64,000 bases of DNA, from assembly GCF_007004765.1 (NCBI RefSeq), contig NZ_VIKR01000003.1, forward strand, positions 124,001 through 188,000, written 5' to 3'. Position 1 is the first letter of the stretch. Every line of letters begins with the position of its first letter. Positions 45,714-54,058 of the stretch are shown here, in pieces. A program made the position numbers and the translations under genes. The notes beneath the pieces were generated by a model. That model was not told the origin of the DNA. It made no database searches and worked only from the letters and a program-made list of their open reading frames with translations. Origin of the DNA: Aliikangiella marina. Its GTDB lineage: Bacteria; Pseudomonadota; Gammaproteobacteria; Enterobacterales; Kangiellaceae.

Positions 45714-46562
45714 TTAAAGCGCTTTGCGGATTGGTGTTTCCAGAATATCTGTCGCACCAGCTTCGATTAATTTAGGAATCAAGTTTCGAATTTCACTTTT
45801 TTGAATGGCCGCTTTTACCGCAAATCCTTTATCTTGGTAGAGCGGAGAAACTGTTGGGTAGCGCATCGCAGGCAGTAAGTCGACAATGGAGTTAATTTGA
45901 TCGGTACCACAATTCATTTCTAGTAACACGCGATCTCGACCATTCATAACCGCTTGCATTAAGGTTAATAAGTCCTCGATTTCTTGACGTTTTTTGGGAT
46001 CTTCAAGAGCTTTAGCGTTAGCGACAAATTGAGTTGAGCTTTCCATCACCACATCGACAATTTTTAAGCGGTTTGCACGAATCGTGGTACCGGTTGATGT
46101 GTTATCGATAATCATGTCGGCATCTTCAGGTGGGAAAACTTCAGTCGCACCATATGAGCGAAGTAGTTGATAATCGATGCCGAGATTATTCAGGTAATCG
46201 GTTGCAACATTCTTATATTCCGAAGCAACTATCAGCTTGCGAGACTTCATTTCATTAAAGTCCCAGGTTTCTGGAATACACGTGACAATCTTAACCGGGT
46301 CAAAGCCAAGATCTTTAAGGACGACGACTTCGCTACGACGTTCTTTTATCCAGTCAAGCCCAGCAAATCCAATGTCGTGTTGACCGATTTCTACCAATGA
46401 AGGGATATTTTGGCTTTTGAGGAGTTTAACTTCCAGGTCGAAACCATAGACCTTGGGACGGTAGTTACGCTCGTCGCCGATTAAATCAATGCCACAATCT
46501 GATAAAAGCTTGAGGACTTTGGTGTTAATTCGGCCTTTAGGAAGTACAAGTTTTAAAGTCAT
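45714..46562 (-). CDS. hisG: ATP phosphoribosyltransferase, long form
   Basis: 282 residues. It commits ATP and PRPP to histidine synthesis and is normally feedback-inhibited by histidine. LKLVLPKGRINTKVLKLLSD opens the catalytic part; ADMIIDNTSTGTTIRANRL is the PRPP loop region. The last 75 residues (RVLLEMNCGTDQINSIVDLL, then VSPLYQDKGFAVKAAI) are the ACT-like regulatory domain of the long-form HisG, so HisZ is not needed. It is the first structural gene of the operon, about 165 bases after the leader peptide. Confidence 0.95.
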   Translation of the reverse strand: MTLKLVLPKGRINTKVLKLLSDCGIDLIGDERNYRPKVYGFDLEVKLLKSQNIPSLVEIGQHDIGFAGLDWIKERRSEVVVLKDLGFDPVKIVTCIPETWDFNEMKSRKLIVASEYKNVATDYLNNLGIDYQLLRSYGATEVFPPEDADMIIDNTSTGTTIRANRLKIVDVVMESSTQFVANAKALEDPKKRQEIEDLLTLMQAVMNGRDRVLLEMNCGTDQINSIVDLLPAMRYPTVSPLYQDKGFAVKAAIQKSEIRNLIPKLIEAGATDILETPIRKAL

Positions 46563-46649
46563 TGTTTTAGTCTCAGTTAAGTTTAAATGTTAATACGTAA
46601 ATCGGTTCAGTCTAGTTTCACCGTTTTTTAACACCTTAACCGTAGACAT

Positions 46650-46728
46650 AAAAAAAGCCCCGGTTACGGTGTAAACGGGGCTTTCGAAATCTTTTGTATT
46701 TAGTTACGCATACGCAAAAGCACCGTCA
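46650..46728 (-). promoter_or_regulatory. his operon transcription attenuator
   Basis: The terminator is a perfect 9-bp AAAGCCCCG/CGGGGCTTT stem (46650-46684) with seven U. Upstream, the His codons of the leader peptide can pair as CACCATCATCA with TGATGACGGTG. Alternatives are ACGGTG (46726-46721) with CACCGT inside the terminator loop (46671-46666), and CTTTTG (46720-46715) with CAAAAG (46696-46691). This is the multi-segment logic of the enteric his attenuator: ribosome stalling at His codons frees segments that oppose the terminator. The pairing scheme is by eye. Confidence 0.85.
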
Positions 46729-46785
46729 TCAGAAATGATGATGGTGATGATGGAATTGTGCAGTGACTAAATTTATCGTGTCCAT
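46729..46785 (-). CDS. hisL: his operon leader peptide, six consecutive His codons
   Basis: 18 codons: MDTINLVTAQF, then six His codons in a row, Phe and a TGA stop. The His run is CAT CAT CAC CAT CAT CAT. Such a run directly upstream of hisG, followed at once by a strong terminator hairpin, is the hallmark of hisL. The peptide has no function of its own; its translation senses charged tRNA-His. No good Shine-Dalgarno is visible before the ATG, which is the only weak point. Confidence 0.88.
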   Translation of the reverse strand: MDTINLVTAQFHHHHHHF

Positions 46786-47115
46786 GGGTGCGATAATTTC
46801 AGATGCGGCAAAATTAGGCAAATAACCATTGGTTATATACACTGTTTTAAGGTTGATTAGCTTGCGACTTGTTAGATAAAAGTTAGATGCCTGTTAATAG
46901 GCCAACGCTTTGCAATGATGGACACATTTTATTATCTAGAATAAGATATAGGTTTAAGCGGTATCTTGCTGAATATTAAGTAAATATTGCTGATTTCTTT
47001 TGCTGGCTTTTACGATGGTGATTTTGCCCGTAGCCATGTTGGAGTCGTTTTTGGCAGGGGGCAGTCATCGAATATCGTATGGTAATGCAAGTTAAGTGAG
47101 ATTTAGGAAGAGACT
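46786..47115. other. intergenic region between his operon and pilin gene
   Basis: Carries the leftward his promoter and the rightward pilin promoter; I cannot place either with confidence. No coding frame seen. Confidence 0.4.
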
Positions 47116-47628
47116 TTGCGCGACGCATATTTTAAAGGGTTTACGCTGATTGAGCTGATAGTGGTGATTGCTATTTTGGGCATTATTGCGACATTTGCTG
47201 TGACTCGTTTTGTCGATCTTAAGTCTTCCGCCAGAGTTTCTGTGATCAACAGTATTGCAGGAACCATGAAAACCACCGCAACAATTGTCAGGGCTAAAGC
47301 ATTGACGCAAGGACTCTCCCCGGTTGGCGCTAACCCCGGAGCCGGTCAAGCCAATTATGTAGTCACAACCAACATTGGTAGCGCTGAGGTCGATTGGCGT
47401 AACCTTTGCCCTGAAAGTGTTGCAGAGCTAGCCGACCGCTTGATTATGCTCGACTATGTCGATTTGAGTGTATCGGCAGGACTAACCAGTCAACAAAATA
47501 ATCGGTATACGTTAGTTGGTTACGATATACCTGGGTTTTCCGCACCGACCAATCAGGGGTGTTACGTGATATACGATTCGTTTGGTAACCCCAATTGCAC
47601 CGTTACTCCGGTGACGGTTGACTGCTAA
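47116..47628 (+). CDS. type IV pilin-like (prepilin) protein, MSHA/pseudopilin type
   Basis: 170 residues. The prepilin cleavage site is KGFTLIELIVVIAILGIIA, with cleavage before Phe and the conserved Glu at position 5 of the mature protein, after a 9-residue leader. The mature part has a C-terminal pair of Cys (GCYVIYDSFGNPNC) forming a D-region-like loop, plus one earlier Cys and a final Cys. It starts at a TTG preceded by AGGAAGAG. It stands alone, away from any pilus assembly genes, so it is a minor pilin or an MSHA-like subunit for a system elsewhere. Confidence 0.85.
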   Translation: MRDAYFKGFTLIELIVVIAILGIIATFAVTRFVDLKSSARVSVINSIAGTMKTTATIVRAKALTQGLSPVGANPGAGQANYVVTTNIGSAEVDWRNLCPESVAELADRLIMLDYVDLSVSAGLTSQQNNRYTLVGYDIPGFSAPTNQGCYVIYDSFGNPNCTVTPVTVDC

Positions 47629-50120
47629 AGCTCAAATTCTATCCGCGGCACGCTTTTCGGGTCTTTATCAAATTGTGGCTGACACAACAGCAGTCTGGCT
47701 GATTCAACCCCGCCTTGTTCGACCATCCATCGTTTAAATGCCTGCGCTCTTTCTTCACTAATCTGATTAAGTTGATTCGTTTGAGTTGGGTCGGCAAGGT
47801 TAATGGTAACCCCTGGCATATCATTGACACTGGCAATGCTGCAAACTTTGAGTTGTGATTCCGGTTGGTCTTTCATGAGTTGAACAAGCTGGTTCATATA
47901 GTCCATTTGCTCAGGCAGCAATACCAATTGATTCGGTTGATAATTCAAAGGTTCTATACTGACTTTGAGCATGTAATCACCGGCAGCCATCACTACGGAT
48001 AGGACGTTGGCATAAGGGATAAAAGTTTCCATGAGATAAGATTGCGCCGCCGCCATTATCGCTTTTTTGCTGACCAACGCGATAAAGTTACTGACCCCAA
48101 AATTGGGGTCGCTAACATTGCCAGAAAGCGGTACTTCTAACTCAACATTACCGTTGTCATCTTTAAGCATTCCCAATGCGCTATTGAGTGGCATTGCTCC
48201 GGTGGTGCTCTGTTGGTTGTCTGATTCTGCGGATTGCTCATCGGCACTAGAGAGTTCGATTCCACGCAACTTTAACAGTGTTTTACCTTTTATCTCATCA
48301 TCGACGACGCTTAAATCGATCTCAGTATCAAATTGGCCGCTGAGCATTTCAAAGCCCATCGCTCCTTTTAGATAGGGGGAAACCTTAGGGAGGGAAAACT
48401 CTTTCACTTCGCCTTTCAAGCTTAAATTAAGTTTTTCACTAAATGGTAATAGGTTGCCATTAAAGCGAGTTTCAGCAAACTCATCGGTTTTTACAAGAAT
48501 GTCGAAGTTAGTAATCGCAGTAAAATCTTGGGTATTAATATTTTCGAGTGTCACTTTTTTTAATTCGAGCGCTTGGGTAAAGTTAGGCAGAACACTCTGA
48601 TCGGCAAATGAGAGCCGACTGTTTTCATTAATTTTAAAGTGGTTGAGCTGTACGGCGTAAGCGTTACTCTTCGGTTCTCCTGCTGCGGGTTCATTTAAAG
48701 TTTCATCATCTTCTTGTGGATTGGCGGGTTTATCAGACGCTTGCTGCTCTTCTTCGGCAGGCCCGCTTCTCTCAGGGAGTACTAAGTTCGCTAGCTGTTT
48801 ATTTTTGTCGAGGACGACTTCAGCGGTTAACTCGTCAAAAACGATAGCATTGACGACAAGCTGGTTTTCAGAAACTTCGATGCCGCTTATGTTAAGTGAA
48901 GCAAATTTCGCCAAACTCGGAAGTGCTTGGCTGTTTTCACGGGGAGCAAATTGAGAAATAGTAGCATTCGAAATAATCAAGTCAGCTAGATTGGCTTTTA
49001 TCTCTTGCTCGTTATTGAATCGAAAGTTCCCATTGTTGAGGGCAATTTTTTCAATTTCAGTAATTTTATCCGGACTGTTTGCTGGAGCAACGGCTAACTG
49101 TTCCAGCTGAGTATTCAATGATGTAGACTCGATTGTCAGGTTGGAGTCGACCATATTGATGGTAGCGTTTTTGATAGATTGAGTGAGTTTTTGCAAACTC
49201 ATTTGTACGTTGTTTGAGTCACCCACCAAACTATCTAATTGTAGATTAAGATCTTCTAAGGCAATTGAGGTATGTGACTTATCCATCACCAGTCTGTTTC
49301 TCAATGATACCGATAATTCTCCCGAAGAAATTGTTGAACGGTTGTCAGCAAGGTAAGCATATTTCGATAAGTCGAGGCTCTCTATCGAAAACTGGCTCTC
49401 TATTTCACGTGAATCTTTGCTCAATTTGAGGAGACTTGTGAGGTTCAGTGGTGAACCGTCGATTGCAGCTTCAAGGTCAATTTCGGCTTGCTGTAAATCT
49501 TCAGATACCAAGATGTTACTAATAACGAGCTGATTCACAGAAAAACGATGTGGCTTTCCATGATAGGTAAGATTGAAATCGAACGCGTCTAAATTGACCG
49601 CTTGGCTTTTTATATTCCAGCTGTTTTTCTCGGGGGCTTGAGCCGTCGGGGGGGCATTGTCTGGTTTGGGCGACTCAGCTTGGTGGCCGGTTCGGGGTGG
49701 TTCGGACGAAGAATCTACCAAGGTGACCCCAGCAATTTTGATGTGCTGTTCATTAATTGATGTTTCGACTGAAACTTGTGCTAATAAAAACTGTTGAATC
49801 TCGATTTGGTTAGAAAATAAGGCAAAACCATCAACATCGATTTCAGCATGACCAATTGAGGCGACAACTTCTCTCTCTGTTGCAGTTAAAACTTGTAGTT
49901 CCCAAATAGAGAGTTTTAATAGAAACGGATTGAGACGAATCGAGGTATCGTCGCTTAATTGGACATTTAGCGGTGCTAAGTTTTTATTGATTTGCCATCT
50001 AGCCAGTGGTGGACTAAAAATCCAAATAAACAGGTAGACTAAAAACAACAAACTAAATAGCCAGCTAATGATTGTTTTAAGCACTTTGGCGAGAGGTTTC
50101 TTAGGACTTCCTTGACTCAT
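47625..50120 (-). CDS. DUF748 (AsmA-like) envelope protein
   Basis: About 831 residues. A TM helix lies near residues 12-34 (TIISWLFSLLFLVYLFIWIF), with the rest in the periplasm. The body is long repetitive beta structure in the style of AsmA/DUF748 proteins (TSIRLNPFLLKLSIWELQVL, FNLTYHGKPHRFSVNQLVI, KGAMGFEMLSGQFDTEIDL), with low-complexity acidic spacers. The C-terminal about 90 residues (QMDYMNQLVQLMKDQPESQL to SEERAQAFKRWMVEQGG) resemble an OmpA-like module. AsmA-like proteins bridge the envelope and affect lipid transport. The end overlaps the convergent pilin gene by 4 bases. The open frame extends upstream to 50246; I chose the ATG at 50120 because the TM follows at once. Confidence 0.85.
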   Translation of the reverse strand: MSQGSPKKPLAKVLKTIISWLFSLLFLVYLFIWIFSPPLARWQINKNLAPLNVQLSDDTSIRLNPFLLKLSIWELQVLTATEREVVASIGHAEIDVDGFALFSNQIEIQQFLLAQVSVETSINEQHIKIAGVTLVDSSSEPPRTGHQAESPKPDNAPPTAQAPEKNSWNIKSQAVNLDAFDFNLTYHGKPHRFSVNQLVISNILVSEDLQQAEIDLEAAIDGSPLNLTSLLKLSKDSREIESQFSIESLDLSKYAYLADNRSTISSGELSVSLRNRLVMDKSHTSIALEDLNLQLDSLVGDSNNVQMSLQKLTQSIKNATINMVDSNLTIESTSLNTQLEQLAVAPANSPDKITEIEKIALNNGNFRFNNEQEIKANLADLIISNATISQFAPRENSQALPSLAKFASLNISGIEVSENQLVVNAIVFDELTAEVVLDKNKQLANLVLPERSGPAEEEQQASDKPANPQEDDETLNEPAAGEPKSNAYAVQLNHFKINENSRLSFADQSVLPNFTQALELKKVTLENINTQDFTAITNFDILVKTDEFAETRFNGNLLPFSEKLNLSLKGEVKEFSLPKVSPYLKGAMGFEMLSGQFDTEIDLSVVDDEIKGKTLLKLRGIELSSADEQSAESDNQQSTTGAMPLNSALGMLKDDNGNVELEVPLSGNVSDPNFGVSNFIALVSKKAIMAAAQSYLMETFIPYANVLSVVMAAGDYMLKVSIEPLNYQPNQLVLLPEQMDYMNQLVQLMKDQPESQLKVCSIASVNDMPGVTINLADPTQTNQLNQISEERAQAFKRWMVEQGGVESARLLLCQPQFDKDPKSVPRIEFEL

Positions 50121-50335
50121 AATTTTTATCTGTAAACTGCGAAACTGCTGATAAATCCCTAAACTGTGGGAATGTAGTCTACATAAATCATATAGCAGAT
50201 TAAAGCAGTTTGTCGCTGGCGGTTTTAGAAACAACAAAGCCACCAACTCGCTGATGTTAAAAGTGATAGAACCTCACTTAAAACCGCGGTTCAAGGTTTT
50301 AATGGCGCATTCAGGCACAGGGGAGAGCAGAAACC

Positions 50336-50782
50336 ATGAGAGAAATAGAGGCAAGATTAGTCTCTGGATATCAGATTGCCTCAGGTCTAGCAGATGATTC
50401 TCCTTATCCTAGTGGCTCAATCGAACTTCAGATACCTTATTTTAAGCAACTTGGTCTGGATTTGAGCGATTATTATGCTGCGACACTGAATTTGGACATT
50501 AGCCCGTATGCCTTTGAAATCCGAGAACCCGATTACTTTTTTCCGCAAGTCAAATGGTATCAAGGGGTTTCTGAGAATTTCTTGTTTGTAGAATGTCGAC
50601 TAATTCATCTAAAAAAGGCTCATTCTGGCCATATTTATTACCCAGATCCGAAAACAAAACCAGCCCATTTGCATTCTCGTTCGTTAATAGAAGTTATTGC
50701 ACCATTTATTCCGGGAATCCAAGTTCACGACAAAATGGTTGTAGAGGTTGACGAATCGAAACTGTCCATCTCAATTGCATGA
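50336..50782 (+). CDS. hypothetical protein resembling archaeal CTP-dependent riboflavin kinase (DUF120-like)
   Basis: 148 residues. Three stretches recall archaeal RibK: an opening ...[14 protein letters not shown] (RibK: EGEVVSGLGEG), [14 protein letters not shown] (RibK: GTLNLKLD, with the metal/FMN-binding Thr and Asn), and [20 protein letters not shown] near the end (RibK: [21 protein letters not shown]). The fold would be a cradle-loop barrel. Bacteria normally use RibF, so function may differ. The comparison is from memory and not a search. A good Shine-Dalgarno (GGGGAGAG) precedes the ATG. It lies about 90 bases upstream of hldE on the same strand. Confidence 0.6.
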   Translation: MREIEARLVSGYQIASGLADDSPYPSGSIELQIPYFKQLGLDLSDYYAATLNLDISPYAFEIREPDYFFPQVKWYQGVSENFLFVECRLIHLKKAHSGHIYYPDPKTKPAHLHSRSLIEVIAPFIPGIQVHDKMVVEVDESKLSISIA

Positions 50783-50870
50783 TTTAACGAGTCTTTACAA
50801 GTGCTGCACAGGTTTTGCAGTGAATCTATGGTATTATTCGCGACACAGAAAAATGGTAATTGCTTCTTGG

Positions 50871-52307
50871 ATGAAAATTAATCTTCCTAATTTTACAAAT
50901 GCTCGAATTTTAGTGATAGGCGATTTAATGCTCGATCGCTACTGGCACGGTGGTTCTTCCAGAATATCGCCTGAAGCGCCTGTTCAGGTGGTGAATGTGG
51001 GCCATATCGAGGAGCGTCCCGGCGGCGCAGGTAATGTTGCTTTGAATATTGCCAGCTTAGGGAGTCAAGCGAAGCTCATTGGTATTACCGGAGACGACGA
51101 AGCGGCGAGTAGCCTGCAAACGCGGTTAGAAGCCGCCAATATTGAATGTGATTTTGAGCGAGTTGCAGACGTACCGACTATCACCAAGTTACGGGTTATC
51201 TCAAGGCAGCAACAATTAATTCGTCTCGATTTTGAGGAACACTTCAAAGGTCGTGGTACTCAACAAATCACAACTAAATTAGCACGCCATATTGACGGCT
51301 GCGGTGCGCTGGTTTTATCCGACTATGCAAAAGGCACTTTGGAAAACGCTCAGTCACTGATTGCTTATGCGCAGAAAAAACAAATTCCTGTCCTCGTTGA
51401 CCCCAAAGGGACCGACTTTTCTCGTTATCATGGCGCTACCATCGTCACGCCAAACTTGAATGAGTTTGAAGCGGTTGTTGGTCATTGCGAAGATGAAAAA
51501 ACGCTAGTTCAAAAAGGGACAGAGTTGCTCGAGAAGTACCAATGGCAAGCGCTACTGATAACTCGCGGCGAGCAGGGAATGACTCTGATTCGCAAGGACT
51601 ATCCGGAATTTCATTTGCCCTCTTTAGCCAGTGAGGTTTTTGATGTCACTGGTGCGGGTGACACCGTTATTGCCGCTCTGGCCAGCGCATTGGCAGCAGG
51701 AAGCCCGCTTGAAGAGGCGGTCGCACTGGCAAATATCGCTGCCGGAATTGTTGTTGTTAAGTTGGGTACTGCAACGGTTAGCGCTCATGAAATTCGCCGC
51801 AAATTATTAACCCGTGGAGAATCTGGAACGGGGGTAATGAGTCAGCAACAGCTTAAAGTCGTGGTAGAGGAAGCTAAGGCTCATGGTGAAAAAGTCATCA
51901 TGACCAATGGATGTTTTGACCTTTTACACACGGGCCATGTAACTTATTTAAGGCAAGCTAAAGCGCTTGGAGCAAGACTCATCGTTGCCGTTAATGATGA
52001 TGATTCTGTCAAGCGCCTCAAGGGTGAAGGAAGACCTGTTAATTCTGTTGATAGGCGGATGTCGGTGCTGGCTGCATTGGGCTCAGTCGATTGGGTTGTC
52101 TCGTTTAGTGAGGATACCCCGGCACGATTAATTGAATCGATTATGCCAGATGTCTTAGTCAAGGGTGGTGATTACACGCGAGAACAGATTGCCGGCGCTC
52201 AAGCGGTTATGGAAAACGGTGGTGAGGTTGAAGTTTTACCATTTGTGGATGGTGTATCGACGAGCAACATTATTGAGTTTATCAACCAAGCGAGCGAGTC
52301 AAAATAA
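50871..52307 (+). CDS. hldE: bifunctional heptose kinase/adenylyltransferase
   Basis: 478 residues, as in E. coli HldE (477). The N-terminal PfkB/ribokinase domain phosphorylates heptose-7-phosphate ([38 protein letters not shown], and [13 protein letters not shown] with the catalytic Asp). The C-terminal domain, from about 340, transfers AMP ([20 protein letters not shown] with the HxGH motif, and [15 protein letters not shown]). It makes ADP-heptose for the LPS inner core, so the organism has a heptose-containing LPS. Start chosen at the ATG at 50871 by homology to the MKxxLPxF start; the frame extends further up without support. Confidence 0.97.
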   Translation: MKINLPNFTNARILVIGDLMLDRYWHGGSSRISPEAPVQVVNVGHIEERPGGAGNVALNIASLGSQAKLIGITGDDEAASSLQTRLEAANIECDFERVADVPTITKLRVISRQQQLIRLDFEEHFKGRGTQQITTKLARHIDGCGALVLSDYAKGTLENAQSLIAYAQKKQIPVLVDPKGTDFSRYHGATIVTPNLNEFEAVVGHCEDEKTLVQKGTELLEKYQWQALLITRGEQGMTLIRKDYPEFHLPSLASEVFDVTGAGDTVIAALASALAAGSPLEEAVALANIAAGIVVVKLGTATVSAHEIRRKLLTRGESGTGVMSQQQLKVVVEEAKAHGEKVIMTNGCFDLLHTGHVTYLRQAKALGARLIVAVNDDDSVKRLKGEGRPVNSVDRRMSVLAALGSVDWVVSFSEDTPARLIESIMPDVLVKGGDYTREQIAGAQAVMENGGEVEVLPFVDGVSTSNIIEFINQASESK

Positions 52308-52394
52308 GTTACTGAAAACCTCTCCTGAAATGCAAGTTCAGTTTTTGTATTAACGGCGTATTTTTAGAGTTCTGGATAACGAAGAAAAAATAAA

Positions 52395-52802
52395 ATGTCC
52401 TCGCACGAATTGAGTTTAACTAATCGATGGGTGTTAGTCGCAGGCACTGTTTTCGGCCTGTTGTCAGTTATTATTGGGGCATTTGCCGCACATAGTTTAA
52501 AAGGCGCATTAAGTAGTTACTCAATCGGTATCTTTGAAACCGCCGCGCGTTATCAAATGTATCATGCGCTTGCGCTTTGTTGCTGCGGGCTAATACTACA
52601 AAAGGCCAATTTACCCCTTGGTGCTATAAAACTCTTAAAGCTTACTGCGCTGAGTTTTATAGTTGGCATCCTCTTATTCAGCGGTAGTTTATACTTATTG
52701 GCAGTTACCTCAATCAAGTGGTTGGGGATGATTACGCCTATCGGAGGCCTCGGATTGATTATCGGCTGGCTGCTGATGATGATTTCAATTCTAAAAGCTT
52801 AG
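52395..52802 (+). CDS. DUF423 membrane protein (YgdD family)
   Basis: 135 residues with four TM helices. The DUF423 signature is visible: VAGTVFGLLSVIIGAFAAHS then LKGALSSYSIGIFETAARYQ, then MYHALAL, followed by LFSGSLYLLAVTSIKWLGMI and TPIGGLGLIIGWLLM. The family is common in proteobacteria, sits in the inner membrane and has no known biochemical role. It lies 87 bases after hldE. Confidence 0.9.
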   Translation: MSSHELSLTNRWVLVAGTVFGLLSVIIGAFAAHSLKGALSSYSIGIFETAARYQMYHALALCCCGLILQKANLPLGAIKLLKLTALSFIVGILLFSGSLYLLAVTSIKWLGMITPIGGLGLIIGWLLMMISILKA

Positions 52803-52918
52803 CACTCAAACACCATACTTTTCTGGGCCTTTCACAGGGCTTATTTCTCTGGTCTTAGGGACAATTTGTACTATTCTTAGTGTTGTAAAGTCGATTTAAT
52901 AACGCGAGAGATACGATT

Positions 52919-54058
52919 GTGAATGTTAAGCAGTTTCATTTTCACGATGGAGAATGGTTTCCAACACTCCCTCAATCTAATTCAGCACAGCTATTACTCG
53001 TTTTTGGTTGTCGTCATGCCTATCGTAAGCAAACGGATAGCGAAACACTTCGTAAAGCTTTCCCTCGGGCGGATATTATCGGTTGTACCACGAGTGGCGA
53101 GATCCTTGGTACCGAGGTTTATGATGATTCTCTAGTTGTAAGTGCAATTGAGTTTGAGCAAACTAAAGTTGAAGTAATCAGTGCCAATGTTCGAGAGTTT
53201 CAACGAAGTTTTGATGCAGGGATTACGCTTGCTAATGGCTTACTCAAAGACGGTCTTCGCTATGCATTGGTAATCAGTGACGGACAATTGGTTAACGGAA
53301 CAGAATTAGTAGCTGGTATATCTCAGGGCTTACCGGAAAAAACCTTAATTACGGGTGGCATGGCGGGTGATGCGGAAAAATTTCAAGAAACAGTCGTTTG
53401 GCATAACGAAACAGTGGCGCCCGGTGAAATCGTTTTGTGTGGTTTTTATGGTGATTCACTCAAAGTAGGACATGGTACTTTGGGCGGCTGGAGTTCCTTC
53501 GGTCCTAATCGTTTTGTTACTCGCTCCGAAGGTAATGTCCTCTTCGAACTTGATGAACAACCGGCACTCGATCTCTACAAAAAATATTTGGGAGAATTCT
53601 CCGATCAACTGCCGTCATCGGCACTTCGCTTTCCGTTGAGTTTAAAATTGCCTGGAGACGATGAAGCCGTTGTGCGGACTATACTGTCGATTAATGAAGA
53701 CGATAAGAGCATGGTTTTTGCGGGAGATATTCCGCAAGGTGCAACTTGCAAGCTTATGAAAGCCAGCTTCGATAGTTTAGTGGATGGTGCCAATGGAGCT
53801 GCAGAAGGGGCAGTGACGAGTATTCAATCGGATCATGTCAGCTTTGCATTATTAATTTCTTGCGTAGGGCGAAGGTTGGTTCTTGGTCAGCGCGTATTTG
53901 AAGAGCTAGAATCTGTTGAAGATGTGCTTTCTGAAGACTGCCCGTTGAGTGGTTTCTACTCTTACGGCGAAATTTCTCCTTTGCTCAACGGCACTCAATG
54001 TCGGTTGCACAACCAAACAATGACAATCACCACTTTAAGCGAAGTCATTGATGCATAA
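52919..54058 (+). CDS. FIST domain sensor protein (NosP-like candidate)
   Basis: 379 residues made of FIST-N and FIST-C domains. Family features include LLVFGCRHAYRKQTDSETLR, IGCTTSGEILGTEVYDDSL, ITGGMAGDAEKFQETVVWHN and ECPLSGFYSYGEISPL-like ending (CPLSGFYSYGEISPL). Some FIST proteins, termed NosP, bind haem and sense nitric oxide, and are encoded beside c-di-GMP enzymes or histidine kinases. The gene overlaps the start of a PAS-GGDEF-EAL gene by 8 bases, which matches that arrangement. Start GTG at 52919, with GAGAG before it. Confidence 0.85.
   Translation: MNVKQFHFHDGEWFPTLPQSNSAQLLLVFGCRHAYRKQTDSETLRKAFPRADIIGCTTSGEILGTEVYDDSLVVSAIEFEQTKVEVISANVREFQRSFDAGITLANGLLKDGLRYALVISDGQLVNGTELVAGISQGLPEKTLITGGMAGDAEKFQETVVWHNETVAPGEIVLCGFYGDSLKVGHGTLGGWSSFGPNRFVTRSEGNVLFELDEQPALDLYKKYLGEFSDQLPSSALRFPLSLKLPGDDEAVVRTILSINEDDKSMVFAGDIPQGATCKLMKASFDSLVDGANGAAEGAVTSIQSDHVSFALLISCVGRRLVLGQRVFEELESVEDVLSEDCPLSGFYSYGEISPLLNGTQCRLHNQTMTITTLSEVIDA

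Noticed and set aside
46729-46748. CAT/ATG-rich triplet run as a simple microsatellite
   Set aside because: It is better explained as the six His codons of the his leader peptide, given the adjoining terminator and hisG.
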